Part shown: piece by piece, positions 23,420-40,400 of the stretch
How positions within the stretch are numbered: the stretch's first letter is position 1
How the letters are laid out: every line of letters begins with the position of its first letter
Origin: Magnaporthiopsis rhizophila
Lineage: Eukaryota > Ascomycota > Sordariomycetes > Magnaporthales > Magnaporthaceae
Assembly (NCBI GenBank): GCA_003049465.1
Contig: PYSS01000057.1
Location: 124,001 to 188,000, forward strand
Direction of reading: 5' to 3'
Length of the DNA: 64,000 nt
Made by a program: the position numbers and the translations under genes
Notes under the pieces: model-generated
Databases searched by the model: none
What the model was told of the DNA's origin: nothing
The model's input: the letters and a program-made list of their open reading frames with translations, nothing else

Positions 23420-24100
23420 TAAAGAGGAAAGAGAAAGGAAAAGAAAGAGGAATAGGAAAAAGGGTAAAAAAGATATAAGGAACGAAATAGGAAAGAGAAA
23501 ACAAAAAGAAGTAAAGATGTAATGGCATAGGGTATTTGGATAGCTGTTTTTCTCTTCCACATTTCCTGGCACTTTCTTGGTTGGGAGGCAGAATGGATCA
23601 ACGTCTTCTGATTTTGGACTCTAGCTTGGCGTCTTTTTGGATGCGGCGCAAAAAATGGCGTTCGACTTGCCGCCAAAGCGATGTTGTATTCCAGTCAATC
23701 TGCGGCCTCCAAAACGCGAAGGATAGATGGAGGAACCCAGCCAGGTCGCAGCTGAGGGCCGCGGTGCCTGCAATCTTCAGCCGCAACACGCCATGTCACG
23801 GTTGGTGGTCTCGAAGCGATCTATTGACGCCCCCGCCAGGCCACATCGGGCCTATTCCACCCAACTACGGGACCTGGGCGGGCGCCAAAAAGTTCGCATG
23901 AGGATGAGCAATGCAAGCCTTGCATGTGTGAACCATCAGAGGGGCGGTTAAAAACAACGGGCACGCCCGCCTTGGGCTGGAGCTGCCCCTCCTTATGCAG
24001 AAGGCTTGACACTTACTATCTTGATCTCGTGTCTTATTTTTTCACTCCCCTCGGTCTTCCACGTTATTGACCAGCCTGGGGAATCAAGACGGCGAGCGAC
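23420..24100. other. Interval between zinc-cluster gene and polyQ gene
   Basis: 680 bases. The first 120 are purine-rich (AAAG/GGAA repeats) directly after the stop at 23417-23419. The rest is presumed 3' flank and promoter of the next gene. No other feature seen. Confidence 0.4.
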
Positions 24101-27538
<3,438 letters not shown>

Positions 27539-28488
27539 GAGAAAACCCAAGTGTATGTTTAAAACGTCTTGATTGGGAGGGCGTATACGATATTCGTGCG
27601 GATTCTCTACGTGTTGGAACCCACCCCGAACTCAGGTCTTTGGACAAACCCGCAAAACACTACCTAAATACGACCAAATCCTCAACATCTTGTCTAAAAC
27701 CAGACGGCTCTTCCCTCTCATAAATCCCCAGCGAGTGCAGGCAGACAATGGCTACAATACATAAACACGAGCATATAAACGATTCCTATAAAACGACAAA
27801 GACCCATGTTTCTCTTCGGTCATAGCCATGTGGACAGCGGGACAAGCCCATATAAAGTGAGAATAACTGAGTAGTTTACCTCGTACCAAATAAGTACTAG
27901 AGTAAGTAGTAGTAGCGGCAGACGCCAGTCATCAAAAGGATAGTTAGGTGAGTAGGCAAACAAAAACAAAGATCAAAAGAATAGACGCCCAAAATCCATC
28001 ACAGAATAATACACCCAACCCGGCCTGTGCAGGGTCTCGGATAGCGAGTTTCAAAAACAAACACGAATTGCCATTATGAAGAGAAACAACAGACCATGTT
28101 CTGGTGGTATATGGGTATGGAAGGAAAAAAAAAAAAAAAGCCCGCGCATAAAAGCTGCAGGCATGAGCGGGGACTCGACAATGCTTGCTTGCCAGGTAGA
28201 AGAGAAGAGAGAACATTGTGATGCAGATGTATAGAAAGAAAAAGAAAGAGAAACAGGAACCGAGAGAGGCGTAGATCAGACATGTCGGCATCCATAAATC
28301 AGTGGCGAAAAGGAGAAGAAAAAATATGCAAGGAAAAAGGGAGTAAGAAAAAAAGAGGGGATGACAGTTGGAGAAAAACAACCCAGCCCAAGTCCCGAAT
28401 TAACAATCAAACCACCCGATTTTAGGCCGTCCGAGACGAGCACATGGCAGCTCAGTCTCGCGGCAGTAACACAACCCTCACAGCTACA
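27539..28488. other. Convergent 3' intergenic region
   Basis: 950 bases between the stops of the polyQ gene (+) and tea1 (minus). It is A-rich on the + strand toward tea1. No gene, repeat or RNA seen. Confidence 0.45.
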
Positions 28489-31400
28489 CTATGCGTTGTC
28501 AAGCCTCTTTCTCCAGTCGGCCAGAGACTCGCTCAGGCCATTGTCGTCCTTGTCTCCCTTCCTGGCCGGCGCCGCCATCGTCGACGTCGGCGTCGTCGCC
28601 TCAAAGTCGAACGTGTTGCTGAGCCGGTAGTTCTTGTTGGTCGCCTCCCAGTGCGTCCGCAGCGTCTCGAGCTCGTTGGCCAGGCTGTCGAGCGCAGCGC
28701 TGTTGCGCTCCTCGAGGTTGCCGCCGTACTCGCTCGTCGTCTCGACGCTGTCGCTACGCGCCCGCGCCCCGCCGGAAAGCGCCGGCGTCGCGGCTGCCCC
28801 GACGCCGCTGGCCACTGACGCCGCCGCCGCCGCCGAAGCTGCCGCCGCCGCACCAGCACCAGCACCAGCACCAGCAGATCCCGACTTTCCGTTGGTGGTT
28901 GGGACCGCGGCTCCCGAGGTGGCTGCCGACGCACCGCCGGCGCTGCTGCTCGAGTCGCGGAACTGGTCAGACCCCATGCTGGCCACCTGCCTGCTGCGCC
29001 GCCGATAGTTGTCCACAGACGTCTCGACCTGGTCCAGCAGCAGGCTGACCTTCTCCTCCGCGTCCTGCGCCCGCTCCTGCAGCAGCGCGTTCTCGCGTTG
29101 CAACTGCTCCAGGTCCTTCTTGCTCGTGTTGATCCGCTGCGACGCTTCCTCGCTGTGCTTAACGGCGCTGTCGCGCTCGCGCTTGGCTGCCTCCAGCTCC
29201 TTGCGCACAGCCTGCATCTGCCTCTCCAGCTGCGTCGTCGCCGTCATCATTTCCGACTGCAGCGTCTCGATCTTCTTGGTCAGCGACGCCTTCTCCGACT
29301 CCCAGTCCGGCGGCGCCGAGGCCGTCTTGTCCTCCAGCTCGATCACCTCGTTCTTGAGCCGCGAGTTCTCGTTCTTATATCTCGCAAGCTCCTCCTTGAG
29401 CTTCTTGAGCATCTTCTCCGTGCCCTTGACGTAGTGCACCGCCGACTGGTAGTCGTTCTCCAGCTGGCTGAGCTTTTCGCGGTACGCGTTCTCGGATGCC
29501 TGCGCCTGCGCCATGAACGCCTGCTTGTTTTCCTCATGTGCCATTTGCGTCGACTCAAGTTGCTGCTCCAGCTCACGAACCCGCGCCGAAGTTTCTGGCG
29601 AGTCCCCACGTGGGCTGCCGCGCGACCTCACCCCTGTCGGACTGATTCCCCGCTCGCTGAGGATGCTCTTGAGCGTGTTGTGTTGCACCGTGACGGCGTT
29701 GCTCTCCAACTGCTGCTTGGCCAGCTGGTTCTTGAGGTCCGAGGCCGACGCCTGCAGAGTCTGCGTGTCCCTGAGCGCTGCCTGGAGCTGTTTCCTGATG
29801 GTGACGCCCTCGCGGCTGGCTTGCTCCTGGTACGCCTCCAGACCGGCGATGCGCTCCTCGGCACTCCGCAGCTTGTCCGACGCCGCGTCGGCCTGCTGCT
29901 GGTATTTCCTCGCCAGCGCGCTGGCGGCATTAAGCTGGCCCTGAAGGGCGCTGACGCGCTCCGAGTCCGCTTTGGAGTCCTTGCCGACGGAGCGGGCGGC
30001 AATCTGATCGAAGCCACCCACCAACGCCTGCTTGTGCAGCTTGGCCTCCTTTGCGTGGCTCTCTGCCATCAGTTCGGCAACCTGGAGCTTGCGCGTCAGC
30101 GATTCGAGCTCAGCTATTGAGGCCTCATGCTCAGCCTTGAGTGCCGTCAGCTTAGCCCCTATCGCCTCGCGCTGCTCCTGCTCCTCCTGCAACTTGCGCT
30201 CCAGTAGCTCCTTGGTCTCGTTGGAAGCCACGAGTGCGTCCCGCAGAGAAGCAATCGCGGTGCTGCGCTCCTCAGACGCGCCGGAAACCTCGTTGTACTT
30301 GGCCTCAAACTCGTTCTTCTCCACGCGCAGCATCTCGGATTGGGCCACAGCCTCTGCCGCCACGATAGACTGTTCTCGGGCCTCGCGCTGGAGCATGTGC
30401 AGTTCTGCGCGGAGGCTCTCAGTCTCGAGCGACGTCTGCTGCTTGTATGTCTCCAGGGCCGACATGCGCTTCTGCGCTGCGTTGGTCGTCTCGTCGGCGA
30501 GCTTCCGGGCCCGCTTCTCGGCCTCGATCTCAGATGACAGGCGCTCGACCTGGCTCTGGAGGTCTCGCTGACTGTTTAGGGCCGCGGCAAGCTTCCGGCT
30601 CATGTCGCTGGTCCGGTCGTCAACGTCCCGCGCCACGTCCATCTGCGGCGTGCTCGACGTGCTACCCCCTGAACGGCCCGCAAGCTTGGCCTTGGCATAC
30701 ACCGCCTCCTGAATGGCGACATCCCTCTGCCTCTCCGCCTCGGCGATCTGCCTGGCTGCCAAGACCGCCTGCTTGTCAACCGATGCTTGCACACTGGCAA
30801 GCTCCTGTCGCATGGCCAGGAGGGCCTCGATCAGCGGCTTGTCCTCGTCGTCGAAGGTCTCTGCGGCTCGGCCTTCCAGGACAGGGCTGAGCGTGGCGTT
30901 GGGAGTGTAGCCTGCTTTCCTGGCCAGCTCGAGCTCCGATGCGTACCACGCGTTCCTGCTCCTTGCCATGTCCAGCTCCTTCAGGAGGGCAACCGTTTGC
31001 GAGTTCCGGCCCGACGACCTGCGCGATAGAGGGTTGCTATTCTGCCGCGTAGGCGGCGGCGGCGATGCCGGCCGCGGGGCTGCCGCCGCCTTCAGTGCAG
31101 GCTCAGTTGAGCTATCTACGGACCCTTGCGATCGAGCGGAGCGCGAAGTTTTGGGCTTCGGAGCCTCGGCGACAGGCTCGGGCTTGGGTGCGGCCTTGGT
31201 TGGAGTGCGCCTTCCATTGGTCGTCGCTTCGGCTGGCTTGGCCTCGGGGATGGCGGGATTTTGGATAGGAGTGACGGGTGAGACTATAATCTCGGCTCGT
31301 TCGGCAGACGCATTGCGCGAGGGGCGAGACGAGGAGACCGAGGTATTGACTGTCGGCCTCGGGGGCTGGCCTTGAGGAGGCGGGCCTGCGGGAGGCGAGG

Positions 31401-33340
31401 CCCCCGCGGCGCGAGGGAGCTTGGACTGATTTGGCGCCCCCTGCGGGTTGGCCATGTCGCTCCTCATGCCGTTGGCAGGACTGCTGACCCCTGCCTCACG
31501 CACCGTCGCCATCATTTTCCTGCCCTCGGGCCCATTGGACCCCTCCCGCAGCGGAAGCGCTCGATTGGCAGCCTGCATGCCGGCCTCGTTCGCATTGCTA
31601 GCACTTCGTTGCCTTGACATGGAGCCATTGCGTGACTGCGATGCGGAGTCGTTGGGCGGGTATCTGATCTTGGTGGTGTCCAGCATGTAAACTAGGCCGA
31701 GGTCGTTGACGGCAGTCGCTGCTGAGCTGGGCTCGCCGCCGACGACAACGACCGCCTTTCCGACGGTTGTCATACTATGCCCAGACCGTGGCGAGGGAGA
31801 TGGTCCCATATTCTGAAAGGTGTACCAACGACGCGAGGTGATGCGGAACGCAGCGAGATCCCCCAAGTCGGAGCCCTCCTCTGTGCGGCCTCCGAAAATG
31901 TACATGACATCGTCGACGAGCGCGGCTGCGTGCCCTTCTCTCGGAATCGGGATGTAGCCTATGCAGTCAAGCATCGTCCAAGAGTTTGTCTGAGAGTCGT
32001 AGCACCAGACGTCGTTGAACCACTGGAATCCGTTGGTGCCTCCGAACCTGCGCCGTAGTCTGCATTAGCTCCTGCGGAATCTTATCGAGACGGGCTGTAG
32101 ACGGCAATAGAACGATGCGCTAGACTTACAGGTACATCTTGTCATTGTAGGTGATCATTGTATGGTTGGTTCTTGCAGGGGGCACCTTTCCGACGGGCGG
32201 CCCGCCACTGTCGCTGTTGGACAACAGCATCTCCCACCTGTTGTTCGGCATCTGGAGCTGGTTCAGATCGAAAGCGGAGAGGTCGTTCATGAAGTAGCCC
32301 TCGACCTGTCCACCGAAGATATAAATCTTGGAGCCGATGATGTTGAGCGAATGGCCATACCGGCCAGAGGGTCGCGGGCCCGCGGGCAAGGATCTGGACC
32401 ATTGTCTCGTCGCTGGGCAAGCGCCATCTTGTTAGCGAACAAAGCGCCGCGATTGATCAGAGCAGAGATGCCTGCCGCAGAGGCGCGAACGGCGGGCGGC
32501 GTCGAGCCGTGGAACTTACAGGTGTTGAGGAGATAGAGTGTCTCGTCCAGGACGTCGGTCTCGTCGATCTTGGTGTCTCCGCCATAGACAATAAAGGCGT
32601 TACCAACCAACAGACTGGCATGGCCTACCCTAGGTCCGGGCCCCTCGGCGGTGGTGGCCAGTGGGTAGCAGGCCAGGTTGCCGCCAGCCTCGATCATCCA
32701 CAGGTCGCCCTTGACGGTGGCGCTGTTGATCAAACCACCCATAACGTAGATGTCGCCCTCCTTGGAGGACGTCGAATTGACGGCGGCGCCATAGCGGGGA
32801 AAGGGGCTCGGGTGCGACGAGGTGTATGTCAGCCTGCGCTGAGTCCAGGGGTAGAGGTTCGCGTTGGGGCTCGACATTTGTACTTGGGCAGGGGGCTGTA
32901 CTGCTCCTCCGTTGCGGAACTGCGATGAGGTGTCGCGATGCGAACGTCAGTGTCGTGGATGGGCTTATCCAGCGTCGTGTCTTTTTCGCACCGACAGGAC
33001 GACGGGACCAGGAGGAAAAGAGGTGGCGCTTGCTTGCTTGCGCTTGCAAACTTACTGGCAGGTCACTCGCAGGCTGCTGGTCGAGCGCAGGCTGCACCGG
33101 CGGCGGCCCTTGTGGTGGTCGCCTGGCGGCATAACCGCCCTGGTCTGGGCTCCCCATGCTGCCATCGTTGTCTATCGAGTTCAGGCTGCCGGTCGGCGTC
33201 GACCTTTGCAGTGAGCTCTTTTCATCGCGGGCAACTCTGGCGGCGGCGTTCTGAATGGAGTTCTGGGACGATGGCGGTGGACCATCGCGACTCGACAGGG
33301 ACCTGTCCTGGTTCTTCTTGGACTTGAACAGAAACGACAT
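28489..33340 (-). CDS. tea1: Tea1-type Kelch repeat cell-polarity protein
   Basis: A 1508-residue cell-end marker, carried on microtubule plus ends and delivered to hyphal tips, where it marks growth sites. Four exons (minus): 33340-33056, 32919-32520, 32412-32130, 32047-28489; 4527 nt. The N-terminus MSFLFKSKKNQ is typical of filamentous fungal TeaA. Kelch repeats occupy roughly residues 115-445 (IYVMGGLIN, FIVYGGDT, IYIFGGQVEG, MYLFGGTNG, MYIFGGRTE). A Ser/Pro-rich linker follows, then about 750 residues of coiled coil (residues 600-1350), and finally an Ala-rich stretch near the C-terminus. It is longer than fission yeast Tea1, mainly through the linker and coil. Long antisense frames over the coil are shadows. 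It is divergent from kog1 across 4.1 kb. Confidence 0.93.
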
Positions 33341-36300
33341 GGCGACTCCTCGGGCTCGGGATCCGCCTGGATGCGGCCGGGAGTCTGGTGCGCGTGGCCG
33401 GGCCCAATGCCAGTCAGCCCAAGATCATTCGGTTCGATGCGGTGGCCGTCGCTCGCGGGAGGATGCGCGGTGGTTTGTGTGGGCGAGATCAAACGTTATC
33501 GTCGTTCTTCGAGCTCGCGCTGCGTATCCGTCGGGCTGATTTCTCGGCTTGGTTGGCAAATGTCGTCGTCGGTCGGCCGTTTCGCAAAGCAACGCAGGTG
33601 TTCGAGTTTGCTATTGAGCTCAGAGAACGTTGACAGGTTGCAGCCGTGTGGCAGAAGGCTGGGTGGAGGGCAGTTGGGAGGAGCCGTGCTGCGTGTTTGG
33701 AGATGGCTGGGAGCGCATCGGGGTGGAGACCGTGTGGTCGCGCCGGCCGGTTTTTTTTTTTTTTTCTTTGTCGTCGACCTCCCGATTTTTTTTTTCTTTC
33801 TTCCTCGCGGCTGGAGATGGAGGGGGCGTTTCTTGCTCACAGGCCTGGGGCAGATCAAATGAGGACAGCAGGCATTCAGCGCACAGGACGAAAAGGAACC
33901 CCTGGTCGCACCCAGGCGACGAAAATGGTCAGGGAACTAGGGGATTAGATTAGTTGGGGGTTCGTCTGGCGCGTTGGGTTGCAGCCCTATAAGCAGCGCT
34001 GAGGCGGGTTCCAAGCAGGACCGAAAAGACAATCAAGAGTGAAGCGCGCGAGGATCGTTGCCCGCCTTTGCGACATGGAAGCCCCAACGCGCTGAGGGTC
34101 GCTGGATTGCGGCACTACAACTCTTTTGCGAGCGGATACAACACAGCACTTGGGCCTGTTTGCCCCCCTTTTTTGGCCTTTCGCGTCGGACTCCCTGCAT
34201 GTTCGAGAAATTGACTTGAGCGCGGGCATGGGCCGTAAAGAAAACGGGGTCAGCCAATCCAACGCCATCCCAGGCCGACCGTTTCTCTCCGCTTATGGTG
34301 GGGCGTTTTCGCAAGGGTCCATTCGGCGTAGTGCTTAGTTTTTTTTTTTTTTTTTTTTTTCCTTGAAAGCCTTGGGCCAGCGTCGCAACGAGCCTTCCAT
34401 GTTGGAGTTGACAGTCATTGCTCAGAATGCATGCCACACGTGTCGCCGCAGGCATCGGTGTCAGCGCTAGGTAGATGCGATGCTTCTCACACATCTACCG
34501 AGACCCGTCCAGAATCGCCGATTCATAGCTGCGCCGGCAAGAGTGGACCCATTGTTCTTGAGCGGGTTGGGTCTGATATTCCCCAAGTGTCGTTGCGCAA
34601 TATGGACACTGTCCAATGGAGATTTCGATGATGGATGCGAAGAGGTCCCAAGCGGTGCACCCGCGATTCAAGTAAAGTTGTGGGGTCTGATGAGAATGGA
34701 AGGGGCTGCTTTGCGAATACCTAAGCGATACGGCTTGATTCAGTATATCAAGGTGCAATTGTCTGTTTCTGGTGTATCAAGGCCATTTTCCAACCCTCGC
34801 CAATGTCTCAAGCTGCCATGTTCCAGCTTTGGCACGCCTGTTTACAGGGCTGTCACCCGAACACTTCGGTCGAGGGAACATCCTGATTACTTCTGCCGAG
34901 AGCCGCTACCAAGACGTCGAGATAGGCGTTTCGTCGTATCTCTGTCCTGCGCTTACATTCATCTCGACTTGGTGGCCGCGGCGGCTGTCACTATGGAAAA
35001 AAAAAAAAAAAAAAAAGACCTATATCTATGGCAAGAACATCTTATCGAAGGAATCGAGGAAACAGATCACAACCTGCGCGTGCCCGGCTGACTCTGCAGT
35101 CAGTCGTCCATCATTCTGATCCTGATCCTCATGACCCACCCACCTACTGGGACGCAGCCGCAACACTAACGGCGCAGCTTCCAACAACCATTGCCTGCTT
35201 GCAATGGACCGACGCATGCATGCATTACGGAAAGGACCAGGCTGAGTACTATCAGTCGGAAACTGGCATGACCAGTTGGTAGTATGGAGACCGATGGGTA
35301 AATACTCCTAGCCAGAAGCCTTCGTTCAATCACCTAGATCAAGGCAGGCCCGGACGCTTTGATCGGGTGCCAGCATTCGGTTCCTGCTGCCGTCCTTCTG
35401 ATGACGGGGGCCAGGTCCCCACCATTGCGCCACTCCCCGCCCGTCCGTTCCCCCAGTATAGTCCGGTGCGGCTAGACGGAGAGAAGAAGGTGGTACCTGC
35501 ATGCGGCGCGGGAACAACGGAAGCTTCTGCCAAGCGAGACTAAACGGAGCACTGTAGCATCGGATCTTTGTCAAGCTGCCTGCTGTTCCCACCTTCTCAG
35601 ACACTGAAACTGGCCGCTGAGAGGCTAGAGCTAAATTTGGAAAACATGCTGCAGAGAGCGGACGAAAGGACAAAGGACCACGGGAGCTAACATCAATTAA
35701 CTACCAGCGCAAGGGGCATCAAAGAGGAGACGGAGGGCACATTGGGCAGAGCGCGCTGGTCCACAAGCCACGGGGCACGAGCCAGGCTAGAGTTTTCCAG
35801 AATGGCAAGGTGGTTCGCCTTTTTATGATCAAATTTCCCCCATTAGGGGGCCAAAGAACGGAGACCACACACGTGGGCCGGCGATTGAATGTTTCACCAG
35901 CCCGTTTTCCGGGCCCGTTCTCACCCAAAAATGGGCGCAGGCTGGTGAAGGTTGCGCGAAAGACGCACAGCACACATTTTGCTCCGCGCAAAAACATAGC
36001 CCGGGGATGGCATGGGGAAACCGAGATGCGAACGCGTGCATCCACCGAAATTCCCAGCGTGAGACGGGGGTTGCCAGAGTAGCTCGCGTGGATGCCCCTG
36101 ATGCATACATACCGCGCGAGGAGAGATGAGCGTCGACGGCACGGCTTTGATGGCACGGCACGGCATTGCGCACTTTGCCAGGCGCCCCTGTCCTTACATC
36201 CGGGCGGCCGCCCACTCAATTTTCTCGGTTTTGCGCTTTCAGGCCTGAGCAGGGGCTGATTTAGGTGATGACCAAGCTGTGGCTGGCCAACCCGCCGGCT

Positions 36301-37432
36301 GATCGCGGTGATCACCTCGCAGACACTGCGGTCAGTCACACAGTCACGCGCTAACCAACGTTTGCGAACGTCGCAACCCGTGCAGGCGCAGGGCGTTGTC
36401 GATTCGCCAGCGGTTCGGGGAGCCAGATGGAAAGGCAACACAGAAAGGCGCTGACGTCAACATAGTGGAAGGAAGGGCTTGGACGAGGACAGTTTGTGTT
36501 CAAATGCCACAGTTGCCGCATCTTCACGCTGTGCAAGGTACGTGGCCTGCAATATGGGTGTGGCCATGTCAGCAACGCTTTGGCTACATATTGCTAAATT
36601 TATCATGTAATGCTGGTGATCTACTCGCTGATCCCGATGTCCTCTGCAGTCAGCTAACTGGCCGTTCGTCCCGTGCAGTAAACTGCTGTTCGCCAATAAG
36701 AAATGGATTAGGTTCGTCCCGATGGTTGGCAGACGGCGGCGGGCCCGAAGCGGCAGTGCCTGTTGACACTCACGTGCAAGCTCATGTGAGGCTGGGACTG
36801 TACGTCGGTAGCTGATCGTCAGGAGCTGTCTCGGATGGCCACCAATCGAAGCAAAGGGTGTGGGTGAGCCTCTACTCCCGCCACGTTAGGCCGGGAGGTC
36901 AGCAGCCGAAGCGCGAAATGCCCGTCAGCATCTTTTGGATGGTAGATGCCGAGGACAAATCATCATGTCTTGTCAAGTCTCGCCAGGGGCTGAAGCCCCT
37001 GAAACGTCAGCACCAGCCTAGGAACTGGATGTGTGCACCAGACTGGTTTTGCACTACGTGGTGACTGTTTTTTTTTTTTCGAATCGTGTACGTCTTGAGT
37101 GACGTGATGGCAGCCTCCTTTTGTCCAGTGTCCGCTTTGTTTCCGAGCATGCTCGAAGGACAAGGTTTTGACGCGTGCCACGGGAACTCCACGGTGAGCA
37201 TTTGACTGGCGGACGAGCTCTTCCAGCCGCTGCGGCTGCAGCCTTGCAGTCGAGCGACCTCAGTCTGGATTGACCTGGCACCCGACGGGCCGCCCATCAG
37301 TTGGCCTCATCCTCACCCGACGCCTCTCTGCCATCTGCATCACCCGCCGTGCAGTTGCATCCGCACACACACACACACACACAGATATCCCTGCAAGCAT
37401 GCCGGCTCGCTGCATCTAAACCCTGATCCAAC
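33341..37432. other. 4.1-kb divergent intergenic region between tea1 and kog1
   Basis: No exon with recognisable conservation on either strand, although frames up to 240 codons occur by chance (35719-36441 minus). It holds a T run at 34339-34360 (22 nt), an A run at 34997-35016 (20 nt) and a (CA)10 repeat at 37364-37383, 49 bases before the kog1 ATG. The first 500 bases upstream of tea1 contain T-rich blocks (33751-33800) likely to lie in its leader. It is long for the divergent promoters in this window. Confidence 0.45.
37364..37383 (+). repeat. (CA)10 microsatellite in the kog1 5' leader
   Basis: Ten CA units, ending 49 bases upstream of the kog1 start codon. Direct sequence observation. 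Confidence 0.95.
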
Positions 37433-40400
37433 ATGACGGCACTTACCGACGGCGCTCGGAGTCCCCACTGCCCACAGCTCGACCATTACCGCCAGCCCAC
37501 TTCTGACTCGGCGAGCCCTCAGTTTGCAGCAACGTCTGCCCGCGCCCGTCACCGACAGGAAGGCGCGCCCGCACCATCGTCTGCGCCACTGTCTCATCAC
37601 TCCAGCCGCGCGGACCCAGCCCTGGGCACGCCTACCGGCGGCTTCGCACCTCCAGCCATGCCATCGAGCAGCGATCCGCGAGGGCCGTCCTCGGCGGCCA
37701 CCGCCGCGCCGACCATACGCGATTTGCTCCCCGGCTCCGAGCCCGACATGGCTGCCACCACGCGTCCGGTGGTGCACCACGCCCCAGGCCCCTCCAACGG
37801 CCTTGCCGCCTCCCAGTACCGCCCAGAGCTGCAGCTTCCCGCCGCCGCATCGTCGCTGCTGTCCAGGCGGCCTTCGAGCGCCCCGGGAAGCAAGCACAAC
37901 TCGTCCTCGTCGCTCGCCCTCCCCAACGGCGCCGGCTCGTCGGAAACAGCGGGCGCCACGCTCGCGCCTCCCTCCGCCTCCGCCCTCCAGCCTCGACCGT
38001 CCACCGCCTCGAAGCCGATGCTCCTGCGATCCAAGAGCGACCATGTCGGCATGCTCGTCCACACGGACTCGGACGACGATGAAGATTCCCAACCGGGCTC
38101 GAGGAGAAAAAACCCTTACTCGTGGGGCGCCAGGCACGGCTTCGGCGACCACTACGAGTCCGAAGACATCATATCACAGTTGGTCAACGTGAGTTGAACA
38201 CGTCTTTCCATCGCCCCTCACCGTCTGTCCTCTCCTTCCCGCTTCTTCGTTCTGTTTGCCTGCCGCGCGCGCCAGCCTCGCGCCTGTCTCCCTTTTCTCG
38301 ACATCACATTTTGCAGCTCGTCGAACTCAGCAGGCGCGATGGCTTTCCTCCGCCGCCTCTGACGTAGTCCATTTGCCCCTCTCCCGGTTTCCCTTTCCTG
38401 CAATACCTAGGTATTTACCTACTACCTGCGCTCTAAGATATGCTGGGTCGCGACCACGTTGGGTGTCCCTTCAACCACTGGTCGGATAGGAGATGTCTTA
38501 TTTTGCCCTCCTACGCTGGAAATGACTTGCGCCCCTTTTCCACCCAGCAAGCTGCTCGGTATTCCATGAGCGGCATCCATCCTTATACCCTGCCTGCATT
38601 GCTTCTTCCCCAAAGGCAGTCTACGTTTCCTTTACCATTGGTCTAGTGAATTCCCGTGTCCGCTTCGGTATTCATATCCATTTTCTGTGCATACATAAAC
38701 CCGCAGAAGCGCCTGTCACTATGAGCTTTCTGCAATGTCTTCATCGAAGCCGCAGCGACATGCCACACATCGCTCCGGCACGGTTTGCTTCGAGATAACC
38801 GAGTCACAAGTAGAGGCGGAGCTCGAAGCCGATCTCCGTCTCCTCTTTGAACAATGGCGCCTGCCCGAGGGCAGATTTAAGCGTAGGGCACTTTTTACTG
38901 ATGCGGCAAATCAGAACTGGTATATGTACTTCACCGAGAAGCGCCACGACACGACCGGCAAACCCAAGCTGGACCCGTTTGTCATCCAAGACTGGCGCAT
39001 GCGAGACCGCCTCAAGACCGTGTCTGCCGCCATCGCAGTATGTTTGAACATCGGGGTCGAGCCTCCAGACCAGCTCAAGACCAACCCCGGCGCCAAGCTC
39101 GAAGCGTGGCAGGATCCCACCACCCCTCCCAACGCGAAGGCGCTCGAAAACATTGGAAAGGCGCTTCAGTCGCAGTACGAGACACTTGCCATGCGCACGC
39201 GCTACAAGCAGTATCTTGACCCGTCGATAGAGGAGACGAAGAAGTTCTGCGTCTCGCTGCGCCGAAACGCCAAGGACGAGCGTGTCCTACTGCACTACAA
39301 CGGCCACGGAGTCCCAAAACCCACCGCCTCGGGCGAGATCTGGGTCTTCAACAAGAACTACACGCAGTACATACCCGTTTCTCTATACGACCTCCAGCAT
39401 TGGCTCCAGGCCCCGACGATATTTGTCTGGGACTGCTCAGAGGCCGGCAACATCCTAAGCAACTACCACCGGTTTGTCGATAAGCACGAGACCGAGGAGC
39501 AAGAGATGGCTGATCGAGACCTCAACTACGAGAAGACGCTCTACAAACCCTATATCCACCTGGCCGCATGTGGAAAGAAGGAGAACCTGCCGACAAACCC
39601 CCTGCTGCCCGCCGATCTTTTCACTTGCTGTCTCACCACCCCCATCGAGATGGCTCTGTGGTTCTTCGTCCTGCAGAACCCGCTCAAGACCAACCTCACG
39701 CCTGAGCGAGCCAAAAAGCTCCCGGGGCGTCTGCAGGAGAGGCGCACTCCTCTGGGAGAGCTGAACTGGATCTTCACGGCTATTACGGATACCATTGCAT
39801 GGACCACGTTGCCCCGCCATCTCTTCAGAAAATTCTTCAGGCAAGACCTCATGGTGGCAGCCTTATTCCGAAACTTTCTGCTCGCACAGAGGGTCATGTC
39901 CGTCTATGGCTGCCACCCGGAGTCGTTCCCGGAGCTCCCCGACACAAGGCAGCATCCACTATGGCAGAGCTGGGATCTGGCCGTCGACCAGGCTCTTGCT
40001 CAACTGCCCATGCTCGAGCGCAAGGAGGCGGAGGGTGTCGACTACGAATACCAGAACTCCACCTTCTTCACCGAGCAGTTGACGGCCTTTGACGTCTACC
40101 TGACGCGCGGTGACGCGCTGCTTCAGAAGCCTCCGGACCAGCTCCCAGTCGTGCTCCAGGTGCTGCTGAGTCAACAACACAGGGTTCGGGCGCTGATCCT
40201 GCTTGGCCGCTTCTTGGATCTTGGTCCCTGGGCCGTGCAGCTGGCGCTGAGTATAGGAATATTCCCTTACGTGTTGAAGCTACTCCAGTCCGCGGCGACG
40301 GAGCTGAAGCCGGTCATGGTCTTCATCTGGACGCGCGTGCTCGCCGTCGACCTCTCCTGCCAGCAGGACCTGATCAAGGACAGCGGCTACAACTACTTCT

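Noticed and set aside
29098..30120. 340-codon frame antisense to the tea1 coiled coil
   Set aside because: It is Leu/Arg-rich mirror sequence of GC-rich coiled-coil codons, with no domain, and lies wholly inside a confident gene.
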